DNA from: Magnolia sinica
Taxonomy: Eukaryota; Streptophyta; Magnoliopsida; Magnoliales; Magnoliaceae
NCBI RefSeq assembly: GCF_029962835.1
Contig: NC_080590.1
Location: 68,535,501 to 68,599,500 of the forward strand
DNA: 64,000 nt
Reading direction: 5' to 3'
The notes under the pieces were generated by a model that had not been told where the DNA came from, ran no database searches, and saw nothing but the letters and a program-made list of their open reading frames with translations. The position numbers were made by a program, and so were the translations under genes. Positions 42,695 through 54,187 of the stretch are shown piece by piece. Numbering within the stretch: the stretch's first letter is position 1; the number at the start of each line of letters is the position of its first letter.

Positions 42695-45600
42695 TGTTAA
42701 TAATGTACAACTGGATGCTCTGAAATCGCACCCTATTCTTTTTCATTTGTTTACATCCTGATACATCCATGAAGGTAACATTCATAAGAATAAAATCAAT
42801 TGTATTGATTATATTTATCAAAGTAAAAGAATAATTAAATGGCCTCATGATGGGAGGTTTATTACAACAACAGATTTCACAGTGGAAGTATAAAACTAAA
42901 TAGTTAAACTGTCTTCTTAGTCTTTCAAGAAAATCTTCTATAGGGAAGTAGTCATCTAAGTCTTCAATCTATATGTCACCTGCATCATCTATACGGTTGG
43001 GAGAGAGTCAATGCCCTACTCATAGTGAAGGTTATCCTTTAGATTAACAATAATTCAAGAGATACATAACAGGTAAAGTAAGGTTCTGATACGTCCCGTG
43101 CTCCACTAACACGAGGGTATCAGTATGTGCAAACAACCTACATGAGATGCATGCGTAGCAAAGTATGTGGGGCTCATCATACGTAGTGATCATCACAATG
43201 TGGAATACGATTTATAGATAACTGGCTCGACCCGCACTCTCACTAGACGGATATTCGCTGGCATGGCCAACTCTACCATGGATTTATGAGAACTCCTCAG
43301 AGCGCACAACACATGGGCTGGGTGATTTACGTGACATGACTTGTTCATGAAGCGACTATTTGCGACATCCAATCCCAGGGTGATATGACGTTGTTGCGAC
43401 TTACACACATCGTTTTGTGCACTACTGCCGGAAGGCTCAAGGACTTACGTGCCCTAAGAGGGTCTCTACCCAGAGCGCATTATGTCCATGATAGAATATT
43501 TGAATCACTAGTTGTGATACATCCTACACATCACTTGTAGTTACAGAGATAAATTGAAACATAAAGAATATAATTGAATTTGAATCATGAAGAATATCAA
43601 CTGAATTATGGAGGTTCTGGAATAACAAGACACATGCTTAAGCCGTAAAGATAAATGGCATGAGGCCAATATAATAAAAACAAAAGTGACAATGATCAAC
43701 TCAACAAAAGTGGCAATGGCCAACGTAATAACAAGAAGAGTGAGAAGGGCCAACTCAAATAAAGAGACGAGTGGCAGGGCCAACTCAATAAATTTGATAA
43801 GGCAGGGCAAGGCTTGTGTCCATGGCCTCACATAAATTCAGAGAAATTTTTTATAATGGACATCATGTCATAATCCCAAAAGGGCCAATAGATTTAATGA
43901 TATTAACCAAATCAATTGATAGGATAATTCTTAGGAAACATATAAACATGAAAGGCAGGATAAGTCACATCATTAAAGGCATGATAACTTTCATCATCAG
44001 AAGTATGAAAAGGCAAGATAATTCATATCATAAAAGGCATGAAAAGGCAGGTAACTTAAATTAGTGTAAGATTAAAGGATAAAACCCTCACCTTTGATGT
44101 CGGATTGCCCTCATTTGTTCTTATGTTCACGCCACAAGATTGAATTTTAAAACAATTCAAGAGGTTAGGATTTTTTATTTTTTATTTTTTAGCCTAAGAT
44201 TTAGGTTTAGGCTTAGAGGGGTGATGATTTTAGGCCTTAACCTAATATGGGGTTATTAACAGATGAGTGATTTACCCATAACCTTGACTAGAATTTACCT
44301 ATTGAACCAGCCCAAATTAGCAAGTTGACTCAGTTGGACTCCATCTATTTCTTTCTTCCTCTTTTCTTCTCTTTCTCTTTTCCTTTCTTCCTTTTCTTTC
44401 TTTATTTTCTCTTTATTTCTCTCTTTCTTCCTTTCTTTCTTTCTTTTCTTTCTTTCCTTTCCTTTTCTCTCTTTCTTTTCTTTTCCTTTTCTTTTCTTCC
44501 CTTTCTCTTTTCTTTCTTTCTTCTTTCTTGCTACTACGTCTAGCAAAGAGCTGGACGTCACTCTCTCTCTCTCTCAATTTCTCTTTCTCTCCTTCTCTCC
44601 TCATCACTGGACGACCGTTTTTTATAGGCACGGAGACCCTTATGTAGTCCCGGCTTTCATAGCAGCGAGGGGGTGTCGTTGCGACCCCTGTTTTCAAGGT
44701 GTTCTCAGGGTTCCTGCCACGTTGGGTTTCTTCTGGATGGCAGTCGGATCGCCCCCTGTAGTTTCTTGGACATCTCTGATCATCTCAGATGATCTTGGAT
44801 GTGGCCCACCAAGCCTTTAAACGGACGGTGTCTGCTTGGATTTCAGATGCGGAAGCTCTGTTGCGAACTGAAGGTTGCGGTGATGTCCATGGGGCCCGCA
44901 ACCTTGAATCTCTGTCAAATCTACACCCTCCATCGGCTTTCTTGCAGAGATCGGACCCTGGGAAGTAGGTCACTGATCTGGACTCAGCGTGGGCCTTCGA
45001 ATCCTACTCTCTACGTCTATTCGAATGTAGTGAATGACTGAAAATGCTCCCTGATCAGTTGCCCACGAAAACCAATCGAGTCTTGGTCGGAGTCCCGCTA
45101 TGATTCGAATAGACGGTCCAGATTTGTCCCTCTCTCTCGGCGGTGGGCCCTACCGAATCCCCAAATGGTTTCAGTTTTGAAAACGCAGGCGCGAAAATAG
45201 AGTCCCGGAACTGCCCGGTTTGTAACCCGGTTTGCGTACATGCGCGCTGTTATCTTCATGCGAGTTTGACTAGGGTGGGGTAAAAATCACCTTCTTAACA
45301 AGATAGATGGTCCAGATCATTCGTCCAGATCCTCGAAGTGGGCCATCACTGCTCTTATCGGACTGTCTGCTGCATGCGCTGAGGAAATCCCACTGGTCTC
45401 GATATTTCTTCGGTCATCGCGTGTTGATCGTGTTTTGCAGTTCTGGTGCATTGTGGTATACGCACCCCTTGTGGCGTAAACCTAATTGTGGAGCCCACAT
45501 GGAGTTTGGGGTAAATCCCCATCATCGACTGGCCTTGGTTGGCCCAAATTAGGGTTTATACTGGGGTGAAAACTGAATCTTAATCTTAGAAGGGTCGTTC

Positions 45601-46131
45601 TAGTGAAGGTTTTGATCAGTCGTTGATCTTTGTTGATTCAATGACTAAAATTGGTTATGTACGATCAAGTTGAGGGAATTAGTCTTGGTATAGGGTTTTG
45701 CATGATTTGGATCATGGGAACCCCGTATTTTAGAATTTAGGAATCTAAGGTGATGACGTTTTTATAATTGTTTCTGATGTAGGAGTTTTATGAAATCTAA
45801 TGGGTTTACCTGGTTGCATGCACATTTATAAGGAATTCTTTATAAAAAGGACTTACATCTAAATCCTTACAGTTAAGGAATTATCGTCTATTCATTTAAA
45901 GGAAGGTACGCCCATCAAATTACACGAGGGATAGTCTTGTCACAAAATCAACGGTCAGATGGCTTGATTTATGAATGGAAATCATTCCTAATGGTTGGGT
46001 TAGTGTCAGGGCAAGGACGTAAGGCTAGAATAGTTGGATTGGTATCGTACACACGAATATATTACGTTGAATCTTATGGTAAAGCTTGAGGATTTTTTAT
46101 GCTCAAGTATCGAAAAGTTTAGGGCGTTACA
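42694..46131. repeat. Z right LTR (3.4 kb, inner end truncated by about 55 bp)
   Basis: Collinear with 18035-21095 and then extends about 405 bp further to the terminal 'AGGGCGTTACA' (46131), which pairs with the 'TGTAAC' start of the left copy. It is followed directly by CAAGC, the duplication also found before the left copy. The left edge abuts the W integrase. It includes a long pyrimidine tract at about 44352-44530. Confidence 0.75.
44352..44530 (+). repeat. (TTTC)n-type pyrimidine tract in Z right LTR
   Basis: Nearly pure C/T over about 180 bp; counterpart of 19707-19895 with indels. Gives low-complexity ORFs on both strands that are not genes. Confidence 0.85.
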
Positions 46132-47895
46132 CAAGCGCAGGCTCCGAGCACGATAGACGCGATGATAGAGGAGACGAAGTCCCCATTCACCAGCGAGATC
46201 ATGAGCTCTGTTATGCCCCTGAGGTTCCGGATGTCGCCCATTGCACAATATTCCAGTTATGGAGATCTAATCGAACACATGGAATCTTAATGATCCTGGA
46301 TGGAACTCAAGTCAGCCTTCAGACCAATCATGTGCCGTGCTTTCTCTCTGACTCTCATGGGAGCCGCGCGAGGCTGGTATAGGCAGCTAAAACCGAAGTC
46401 AATCGGCTCATTCGCCGACCTTAGCAAAACATTCTTGACACATTTCATCATTGGGAAGCAACGTCGAAAATCGTCCACTCACCTGCTCATTATCAAACAA
46501 AGGGAGGGAGAAACGTAGAAGGACTACATCGTCTAGTTCAACGGGGAAGCGATGTAAGTTGACGACTATTCCGACATCGCTTTGATTGTAATGATCTCTG
46601 GCCTTAAAGAAGGAATTTTACTCTTCTCGTTCGGAAAGAACCCTCTAACCACTTTAGGAGAACTTATGAATCTAGCTCGGAAATACTCGAACGTTGAAGA
46701 TTTCTTCAATTCTCGAAAATGTACAGGGAGCACGGAAAACTTCGCGAGGGATAAGAAACGTAAGGAGGAAGCCCCACCCCGAACGTCCTCAAGTAAGAAG
46801 AGGTCGGATGAAGACGCTTACACAGGCAAAGACCGAGCAGACGTCCCAAGAGTCAATTCAGTTCGTACACTCCCCTCAACGCTTCTCTGGAGCAAGTTCT
46901 CCTAGAAATTCGAGATAAGAAGCTTCTAAGGTGGCTGAGGTATATGAAGGCAGACACGAATCACCAGGATAAGTGCAAATATTATCATTTTCATCGCGAT
47001 CACGGTCATAACACCAGCGATTGTGTTGATCTCAAGGAGGAAATCGAAACCCTTATCCACAAGGGACACCTACGAGAGTACGTCAAGGAAGGATGGTCGA
47101 CTAGGAAGGATAAATAGCCAAGCAGAATGGTCGACGATAACATTGAAATCCGCACTATTTGCGATGAACTTGTAGGGAGTGGAGACTCTAATCGTGCCCG
47201 AAAGGCCACTATGTTAACCTTGCATATAAGCCCTGCAAGGAACAACGAATGAATCCATGTAGCTTAACATTCTCCGAGGACGATGCCCGTAGTATCCAAC
47301 ACCCCCATGTGGACATTTTGGTCGTGGCCATGACCATAGCCAATTGGAAGGTGTGCCGCATTTTGGTAGATACAGACAGCTCGACTGACATACTTTTCTT
47401 TGAAGCCTTCGACAAGATGGGAGTCGATAGATCGCGCCTCCAACCTATTAAAACCCCTCTACACAGCTTTACAGGGGACAAGGTTATCTCTGAGGGCATC
47501 CTCCTCCTCCTCATCATAATCGAACAAGGGTAGAATCAAGTCACCTCGATGGTGGATTTCCTGGTAGTGAATTGCCTGTTAACTTACAACGTCATCCCCT
47601 GACGGCCCTCTCTTAACTCCATGAGAGCCGTGGTATCTACGTACCACCTGATGATGAAGTTCCCTGTCGAATGAGGGGTCGGCTACCTCCGAGGAGATCA
47701 GCACAAGGCTCGACGTTAGTATTCGACTGCAGCAATGAAAGGGATGCCCAAACAAGCCCTTACAATCAACTTGCTCGATCCTAGAGAGGATTCCTTATAG
47801 AGATGTTCTCCGATAGAAGATCTCATGACCATTCCACTCGATGATGCCGACCCCGCCAGAACAGTCCAGCTCGGGTCATATTTAACCCTTAATCA
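46132..47895 (+). pseudogene. TatA gag (remainder) and protease
   Basis: After the second CAAGC the gag frame resumes where it stopped at 17979: 'SPFTSEIMSSVMPLRF' (46180-46230), then in a shifted frame 'AARGWYRQLKPKSIGSFADL' (46360-46420) and 'NPLTTLGELMNLARKY' (46640). A nucleocapsid-type knuckle 'HRDHGHNTSDC' lies near 47000. Protease follows: 'RILVDTDSSTDILFF' (47362), where the canonical LVDTGSS reads LVDTDSS, so the glycine next to the catalytic Asp is changed. The protease-RT spacer 'DDADPARTVQLGSYL' ends near 47890. Stops and frameshifts are frequent. The sequence then jumps to integrase, so RT and both RNase H domains are deleted. Confidence 0.85.
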
Positions 47896-48620
47896 CTGAG
47901 TAGAAGGTGACCTATTTTGTGTGGAAGAATATTGTATGTCGGTTCAGTATCCCACATACCATTGTTTCAGACAACAGGAGATAATTTGACAACAATAGGT
48001 TCAGAGGCATGAGCCAAAGGCCCGGCATTCGGAACGCTTATTCGTCACCTCAGTATCCTCAGTCGAACGGGCAGGTTGAGGCAATAAACAAGATAATAAT
48101 GAGTCATCTCAAGAACAAACTTGAGAAAGCGAAAGGGGCCTGCGCCAAGGAACTCCCATTCGTGCTATGGACATACAGGACAACAGCTCGGTCCGCGACA
48201 GGAGAAACTCCATTGTCTCTCTCTTATGGAGTTAAGGCAGTTGTCCCAATCGAGATAGGGCTCCCTACGGCACGAGTATGGTCTTATCGAGAGGACCAAA
48301 ATGCCGAGCAGATGGCGATATGTCTCGACCTTCTCGAAGAAGCAAGGGATACTGCTAAGCTTAGGATTGCGGCTTGGCAGCAGCAAGTTGCTCGATTCTA
48401 CAACTCTTGGGTGAAGACGAGGTGATTTCGACAGGGAGACCTCATCCTCTACAGGACATTCCAAAATACTGCAGAGCCCGAAGCAGGGACCCTGGGACCA
48501 ACCTGGGAAGGACCTTACTGAGTAGTCAGCATGAACAAGTCTGACTCATACTGACTCGAAGACTAGAAGGGTCGACCCGCACCCGTGGAATGCCAAGCAT
48601 TTGAAAATCTACTATGCGTA
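47896..48620 (+). pseudogene. TatA integrase, C-terminal part
   Basis: Starts at 'VWKNIVCRFSIPHTIVSDN' (about 47920). The core motif 'SSPQYPQSNGQVEAINKIIM' contains the region of the catalytic Glu, and '[20 protein letters not shown]' and 'PIEIGLP' follow. Collinear with TatB 23200-23910. Integrase inserts the cDNA into the host chromosome. Lacks the zinc finger and first Asp because of the deletion joined at about 47896. Confidence 0.85.
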
Positions 48621-49080
48621 GAAAAAATTATAAGAAAAAGTGACAAAGGTCAACACCTGCTTGTGAAGATTCTACTCTGTAATAAGATGTATTCCTCAAC
48701 ATAGAATCTTTCGACCCTATGCACCATGTTCCCGCTTAATCTACAAAGGGCCTCCTATTGGAGAGAAGCCCATATAATGAAACGACCCTTAAAGAAGTGG
48801 TCGACTCATTAAAAACTACACGATCCACCGAGGACCTTCCCTCAAGTGTAGGGAAACGATCCTCCGACGACCTAACCCTTAAAGAAGAGGTTGGCTCGTC
48901 AACTATATCAACAATAATATTAAAAGTAAAACAACATAAACAACCATTCTACGACTATAATCGAACACATGACACGTCACAACTACCAAATGAGTATGTT
49001 GAAATAAAATAAAAGCATTCTCTGAAATATGATATCAAATTGTCTGAAAATTTCTAATAAAAAACAAAAATAGAGGCATC
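48621..49080. other. TatA spacer after pol
   Basis: Counterpart of 23911-24370, with 'cccttaaagaagtggtcg' and 'cccttaaagaagaggttgg' phrases. No gene; the ORF at 48758-49012 is not recognised. Confidence 0.5.
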
Positions 49081-49922
49081 TCAGTCAGCCTGAGGAGGAG
49101 GTTGGTAGGTGAAGGGGCTTGCTCGGAAGGCTTGTCCACTGCTTCCTTGCTAGAAAGTGCATCTAGGTTGAGACCTAGTGGAGGTGCTTGACGTCTTCGA
49201 GGCAAGCGTCATAGCCACAGAGGTAGAAGGTCTTGGCCTCGGCATCCGCTAAGGACTTGAACTCTTCAACAGCCGCAGCCCTAATTAATGCAGCTGAAGC
49301 TTTAAACTCGGCCCATAGGGCAGCCGAAACTTCAAACTCGGCCAGTAGGGCAGCCAAAGCCCTCTCAACCTCAGCAGTAGCATCGGCCTTTGCCTGCTTC
49401 AGATACGCCATCAACCTGGTGGCATTGTTAATGATGGAGGAAAGGTGGGCCTTCACTTACACTAGCTCATTTCTAACCGTGTCTAGGTGGGATTTAGTCC
49501 CACTAGGTTCAGCCATCACCAAGCTCTCCTTCTCCTGGACTTCTGCCATCTGGGTCCTCAGAGCATCCCGCTCCATGCCAGTGGACATCAGTAGAGCTTC
49601 AGCCTCGACCTTCCCCTTCCGAAGAGCCTTAATATCTGTTGTCCTCTCCAGGAGAGTCACCTCCCTCTCCCTAGTCATCTGTATCACCTTCTCCCGAGTG
49701 GATAGAAACATGGGGACCGCCTGGACAAAAGGTCAAGAATACATGAGATCGCAAACAAGGGAAATGACCCAGATAAGAATAACTCGGATGATGTAAGGAA
49801 CTTACCCTATAGCAGACTGATGCAAAATAAGTCAGGAAGGACTTGGGGCGAAAGGTCAGGAACTTTGTGATCTCCGTCTCTGGAACATGCTTCGCAGCCC
49901 AATCGACCAAGTAGGACATATG
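49081..49922 (-). pseudogene. TatA antisense ORF, 3' part (coiled coil), interrupted by Y
   Basis: On the minus strand 'HMSYLVDWAAKHVPETEITK' (49920-49870) matches the TatB product at 25085-25040. A GT-AG intron at 49721-49805 lies at the same place as in TatB and here joins the exons in frame ('CYR' to 'AVPMFLSTREKV'). Downstream is a heptad-like stretch and Ala-rich helix to about 49180. The 5' part of this ORF lies beyond Y at 63720-64000. Confidence 0.7.
49918..49922 (+). repeat. Y target-site duplication, left copy (ATATG)
   Basis: ATATG directly before the Y LTR start TGTCACACC; identical ATATG at 63715-63719. Confidence 0.85.
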
Positions 49923-52900
49923 TGTCACACCCCAGACTCGGTAACCAGACTCACAAGGAACCTGATAGCCGGTTCTAGCTACAATAGCCTCTGCAGTACC
50001 CTACTCTCGGCTCCTGAGACAGGTTCCGATCCTGGGATCCTACAAGGAGGATTTTCGTAACCAGATATCCATTTCCAATATGAGCATACCCAAGATTATA
50101 GCAAGTGCATCTCAGAATAACAAAGGCACACATCACAAAATCCACTATAAAATTGAGCTTTTCAAGTACATAGCTGAAAGGAATACATCTAATGACAAGA
50201 GAAGAAGGAAGGAAGATCAGCAACACTGGGTCCTCGGCTCAACTTCTATCCAAGCTCAGCTGCTATGACACCGACCTAGGATCTCCTGCACGCATCAATT
50301 GTGCATAAGCTTATAGAAGCTTAGAGGGTGGTGAAGGTATGTGACAATGGTGTGCAGAGGAATAATAGGAGATGCAGAAGGGAAACATGATCGATGCCAA
50401 TGCCACAAGCCTAACCAAGGCTAAGCCATGAATGTAGGAAGCCATACCAAGGCTAAGCAATGCAACAGGGCTTATACAGCCGATCTCAATGCAATGCGAA
50501 GTGATGCTAATGCTTATAACTAGTCCACATATCCCATACAGTTTCATCATAAGGAATATCACCGGGGTCTGATGCACTACAGGATGACTGCTGCTATCAA
50601 GACCGTATAATCAACGAGTATAAGAGACCACACTATCTGCCTGTGAACAGCCAACCACTAGCAAGGCTCGACGATAGCGGACCCAATCATGAGCTGGTCA
50701 GACTTAGCCTAGTCATGCCCTCTCACTTAGGCGGATAAGGCCACATCCCATCTCAACCGACTACACGACAATGGGAGACGCAAGGCCCTGATGAAGCAAG
50801 GGCGATAATGTCCATGAGATGCGATGCTAGATGCATGAGTCATGCATACCAATCATGCATTAGCTCCAAGCACTCAATGTGCATAAGAGGGGAACTCCAT
50901 CCCTCTATCATATCAACCTAATGACCACACATAATGCAATCCAATCACTCAATGATGCATATGGGTCATGAAGGTGTGTCATACGGTGATGATGACTTAG
51001 AACATAATCCTCCTTCACAAGGAGGGACTAAGTCTAGATATATAGACAGATACTCTAAGGAGCAATCCTTAAGTGGGGGCCCAATACTTTGGGGTAGTCC
51101 ACAAGCTAAGGAGGGTAATATATGTAAACCTAAAGGAATAAGCGGTCCTAATAAGGGTCCAAGGTGGGCCTCCAACCACCTATAACAACCCCATGGGCCT
51201 ACCTTAGGGAGGACATCTAACCTCAACTAGGTCCCAAAAGGCAGCCCGCTACTACTTGAATATGAAGCAAGGCCCAAGGCCAAAACAATCCATGACCTAG
51301 TGGGCTATACACCAAGCCCATCACATAGGTAATATGGTGGGCCCTTAAGCAAGGTTTGGGCCCAACCATAAAGGTCATAAACCCACATATTATGGTGGGC
51401 CTAGTGGGCAACCTGATAATCCAACCATATGGGCAATTTCTATCCTTTATCTAAGTGAGTTAGTCCTCACAACTTGGCCCAATTACAAGGTTATTTTAGT
51501 GGGCAACCAAAGGCCCAACTTGTTGCACATTATGACCCACAAAACTATCATAATAAGTAGTGAGATACAGGCCCAAAGGTCAAGGGACCTAACTAGAAGA
51601 TCCAAGATGAATGGGCCTACTAAGCCAACCAAAACTATGAGGATAGATCCAAAATAAAATCCAATGGAGGTGGGCCTCCAAGTAAACATAAATAAAGCCC
51701 AAAGACATCTCAGAGAATGATAATCTTATGTGTATAATCCATCCTCAATTGGTGGGCCATGCTACCTCAAAATAGGTTATTAGGGGCAACCAGTTTGGGC
51801 CCATTAGTGAATTCCTAGCCCACCTATTTCTGGCCATGCTGGAGCCCAACAATAAATAATATAAATTAGGTATATGTTCCCTGGTGGCCCACAGATATCT
51901 CTGTGGGTCCCACCAGATGGGAGAACTGGATTACACACATAAAACAGGTGGACCATGCTGCTGGAACGAAAGTCCAGCAGTGATCCAATGGGCCTGGGCA
52001 TCCCAAGGGTAGACGGACCTATGAGCCTTGGCAATTGGCCCAAAACTCATCCATATGGGTCCCAAAAATGGATGCCACTGAAGGAGATGCCATGAACCAC
52101 ATGGACCATAAATGGATGGATGGTGGGGATAACAAATACATCAATGGTGGGCCCACAAGGAGGGGTGGATGGCCAACCATGGCTGGACGCCCCAGCTTGG
52201 GCGTCCTAGCCTGGTGGGCCGGTCCAGCCCGCACCACGATTGACACAGGGGTTTGTTAGCCCCAAAACTTTGCAGGTAGGTCCTACCATGGTGGGCCACA
52301 CCTCTGTAAAACCACAAAATTTTAAGATTTATAGAAATATTTTAATTAATTTAAGGAATTCAAACTATCTAGAAAATCTGCTAAGTGTAGAATTTTGATA
52401 TGCCCAGATCTGAGCCTCCAATAGGGTGGATCAATGGCTTAAAAAATTTCAAGAAAAATAGGTTTTAGGTCCCCTCATATATATCCTAAAAGGTGGGTTC
52501 CACGGATGTGGCCCACTAATGGAAAAATTATTTTATAATTAAGGATTTCCACTCTGATAAGTTGCTGGAAACAATCGAGAAATTTCAGGCTAACCACCTC
52601 ACTTGGGCCACACGTTTGGGGCCTCAATCGGGGTCGGATAGGGCTGAAATTTGGGGGACATCAAGATGAGATCCCCACATTTCAGTAAAACATATTTGAT
52701 GGGTACAAAAGGTCCCCCGATCAGTCCTAAATTCAAGCCCAAAGTTTAACAAAAATCTACCTAGAAATTTCTGGACAACAATACATACATGGAATAAAAT
52801 AAATGTATAGGCCTATTATGGAAGTGATTGGGCCATAAATTGGGTACCATGGCCCACCCTAGTGGGCCCCATAATTGTCCAGAACAAACTCCCAAATTCC

Positions 52901-53459
52901 CACCCTTGCATGAACATTTAAGGTGGTAAATAGGGGCATCTAAACCATAGTGTGGGTTGAGTATAGATGTCCCTTCCTTGTTGGGCTTTTTTGGGCAATC
53001 CAGGTCCACTAAGTGGACCACACATAATGTCATCAGATTACAAGAGAAGGAAAGAGAAGGAAGAGCATCCGACCATCTGGGGAGGGCTCCACCACTATTG
53101 AGCCGTCCCCACACAATCACAACTACAAACAACAATATAAACACATTGTTCAACATAAATCTTATGATACATGGCCTAGATCTTTGAGATGAATAGTTGG
53201 GATGCCATCCCAGCCACATGCAAGGGTCTAGATGACCCATCATACCTAGAGAAATAGAGAAAATCCCCATGCAAGGGATCCATCAAGGGAAGAATCCCAT
53301 GCATAGACATGCATGTATAATGTGGGCCTCATGGCCATATCTAGATGATTGTGTAGGATCTCCACCATTAATTGGTGGGTCCTACACATCCAAATGAGAT
53401 TTCTAGAAAGGCTATTACCCTAAGCCTTATTTATATCACCATAGGCCACCATCATTGCC

Positions 53460-53504
<45 letters not shown>

Positions 53505-54009
53505 TCATCATTACAAGCCTTAAAAGCCTCTCTCTCTCTCTCATTCCCTCTCATTTCTCTCTACACCTTTATCTCTCTTTTCCCTAGCAAGCACCCAAAC
53601 GTCCCCTCTCCTCCATTTTCTACAACCCCTTTTCCCTAAAATACCTCCTCATCTATCCATTCTCACCTAGGGTGAATTGATGGGCATGAGAAAACATGTA
53701 AATCATGATGGGGTCCACCAATCATACAATCAATGGCCCATATCGATCGATTCTCTTAACTTGAGATGTACATATCAGATTAATGCACGGGACGCGGCGT
53801 TCGAACTGCGGCACCGATACGGACAAGATGGCATGAGTTTCAGCTTGATCCGAGTTGGGTCTACATGATCGAATTTAAGGATAACCACAAACACTATCTG
53901 AGGGTTGCGGGTCACCGGGATTCGACCGGTAGGACCGCGGGACCAAGAGAAATGAAATGCATACCTATACATACATATGCACACACATGAACTCGGGTCG
54001 AGTCTTACA
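49923..54009 (-). repeat. Y LTR-A (3' LTR of the minus-strand element)
   Basis: 4087 bp, TGTCACACC...GAGTCTTACA on the plus strand. It holds a (GA)n run (53463-53502). The segment 53395-53666 is inverted relative to LTR-B. Small ORFs inside have no domain. Confidence 0.85.
53395..53666. repeat. Segment of LTR-A inverted relative to LTR-B
   Basis: 'gagatttctagaaagg...ctatccattctcac' here equals the reverse complement of 63107-63371, while flanks on both sides ('cacatccaaatga' and 'ctagggtgaa') are in the same orientation in both LTRs. Confidence 0.85.
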
Positions 54010-54021
54010 ACCCTCTCCACC
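54010..54021 (-). other. Y polypurine tract
   Basis: On the minus strand 'ggtggagagggt' lies directly before the LTR start 'TGTAAGACTC'. It primes plus-strand synthesis. Confidence 0.75.
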
Positions 54022-54187
54022 AACAAAGAAATTTTGTCCTTGAAATTGACTAATCCAGGACAAAATGAAAGGCAAAACACCACCATCACATAGCAATCAT
54101 CAAAGAGAGGGAAATACATACAATCATATATATCATTCAATCATCAAACAAATGGGGATAATGCTCTCTAATTGCAGCCTCGCGTTC

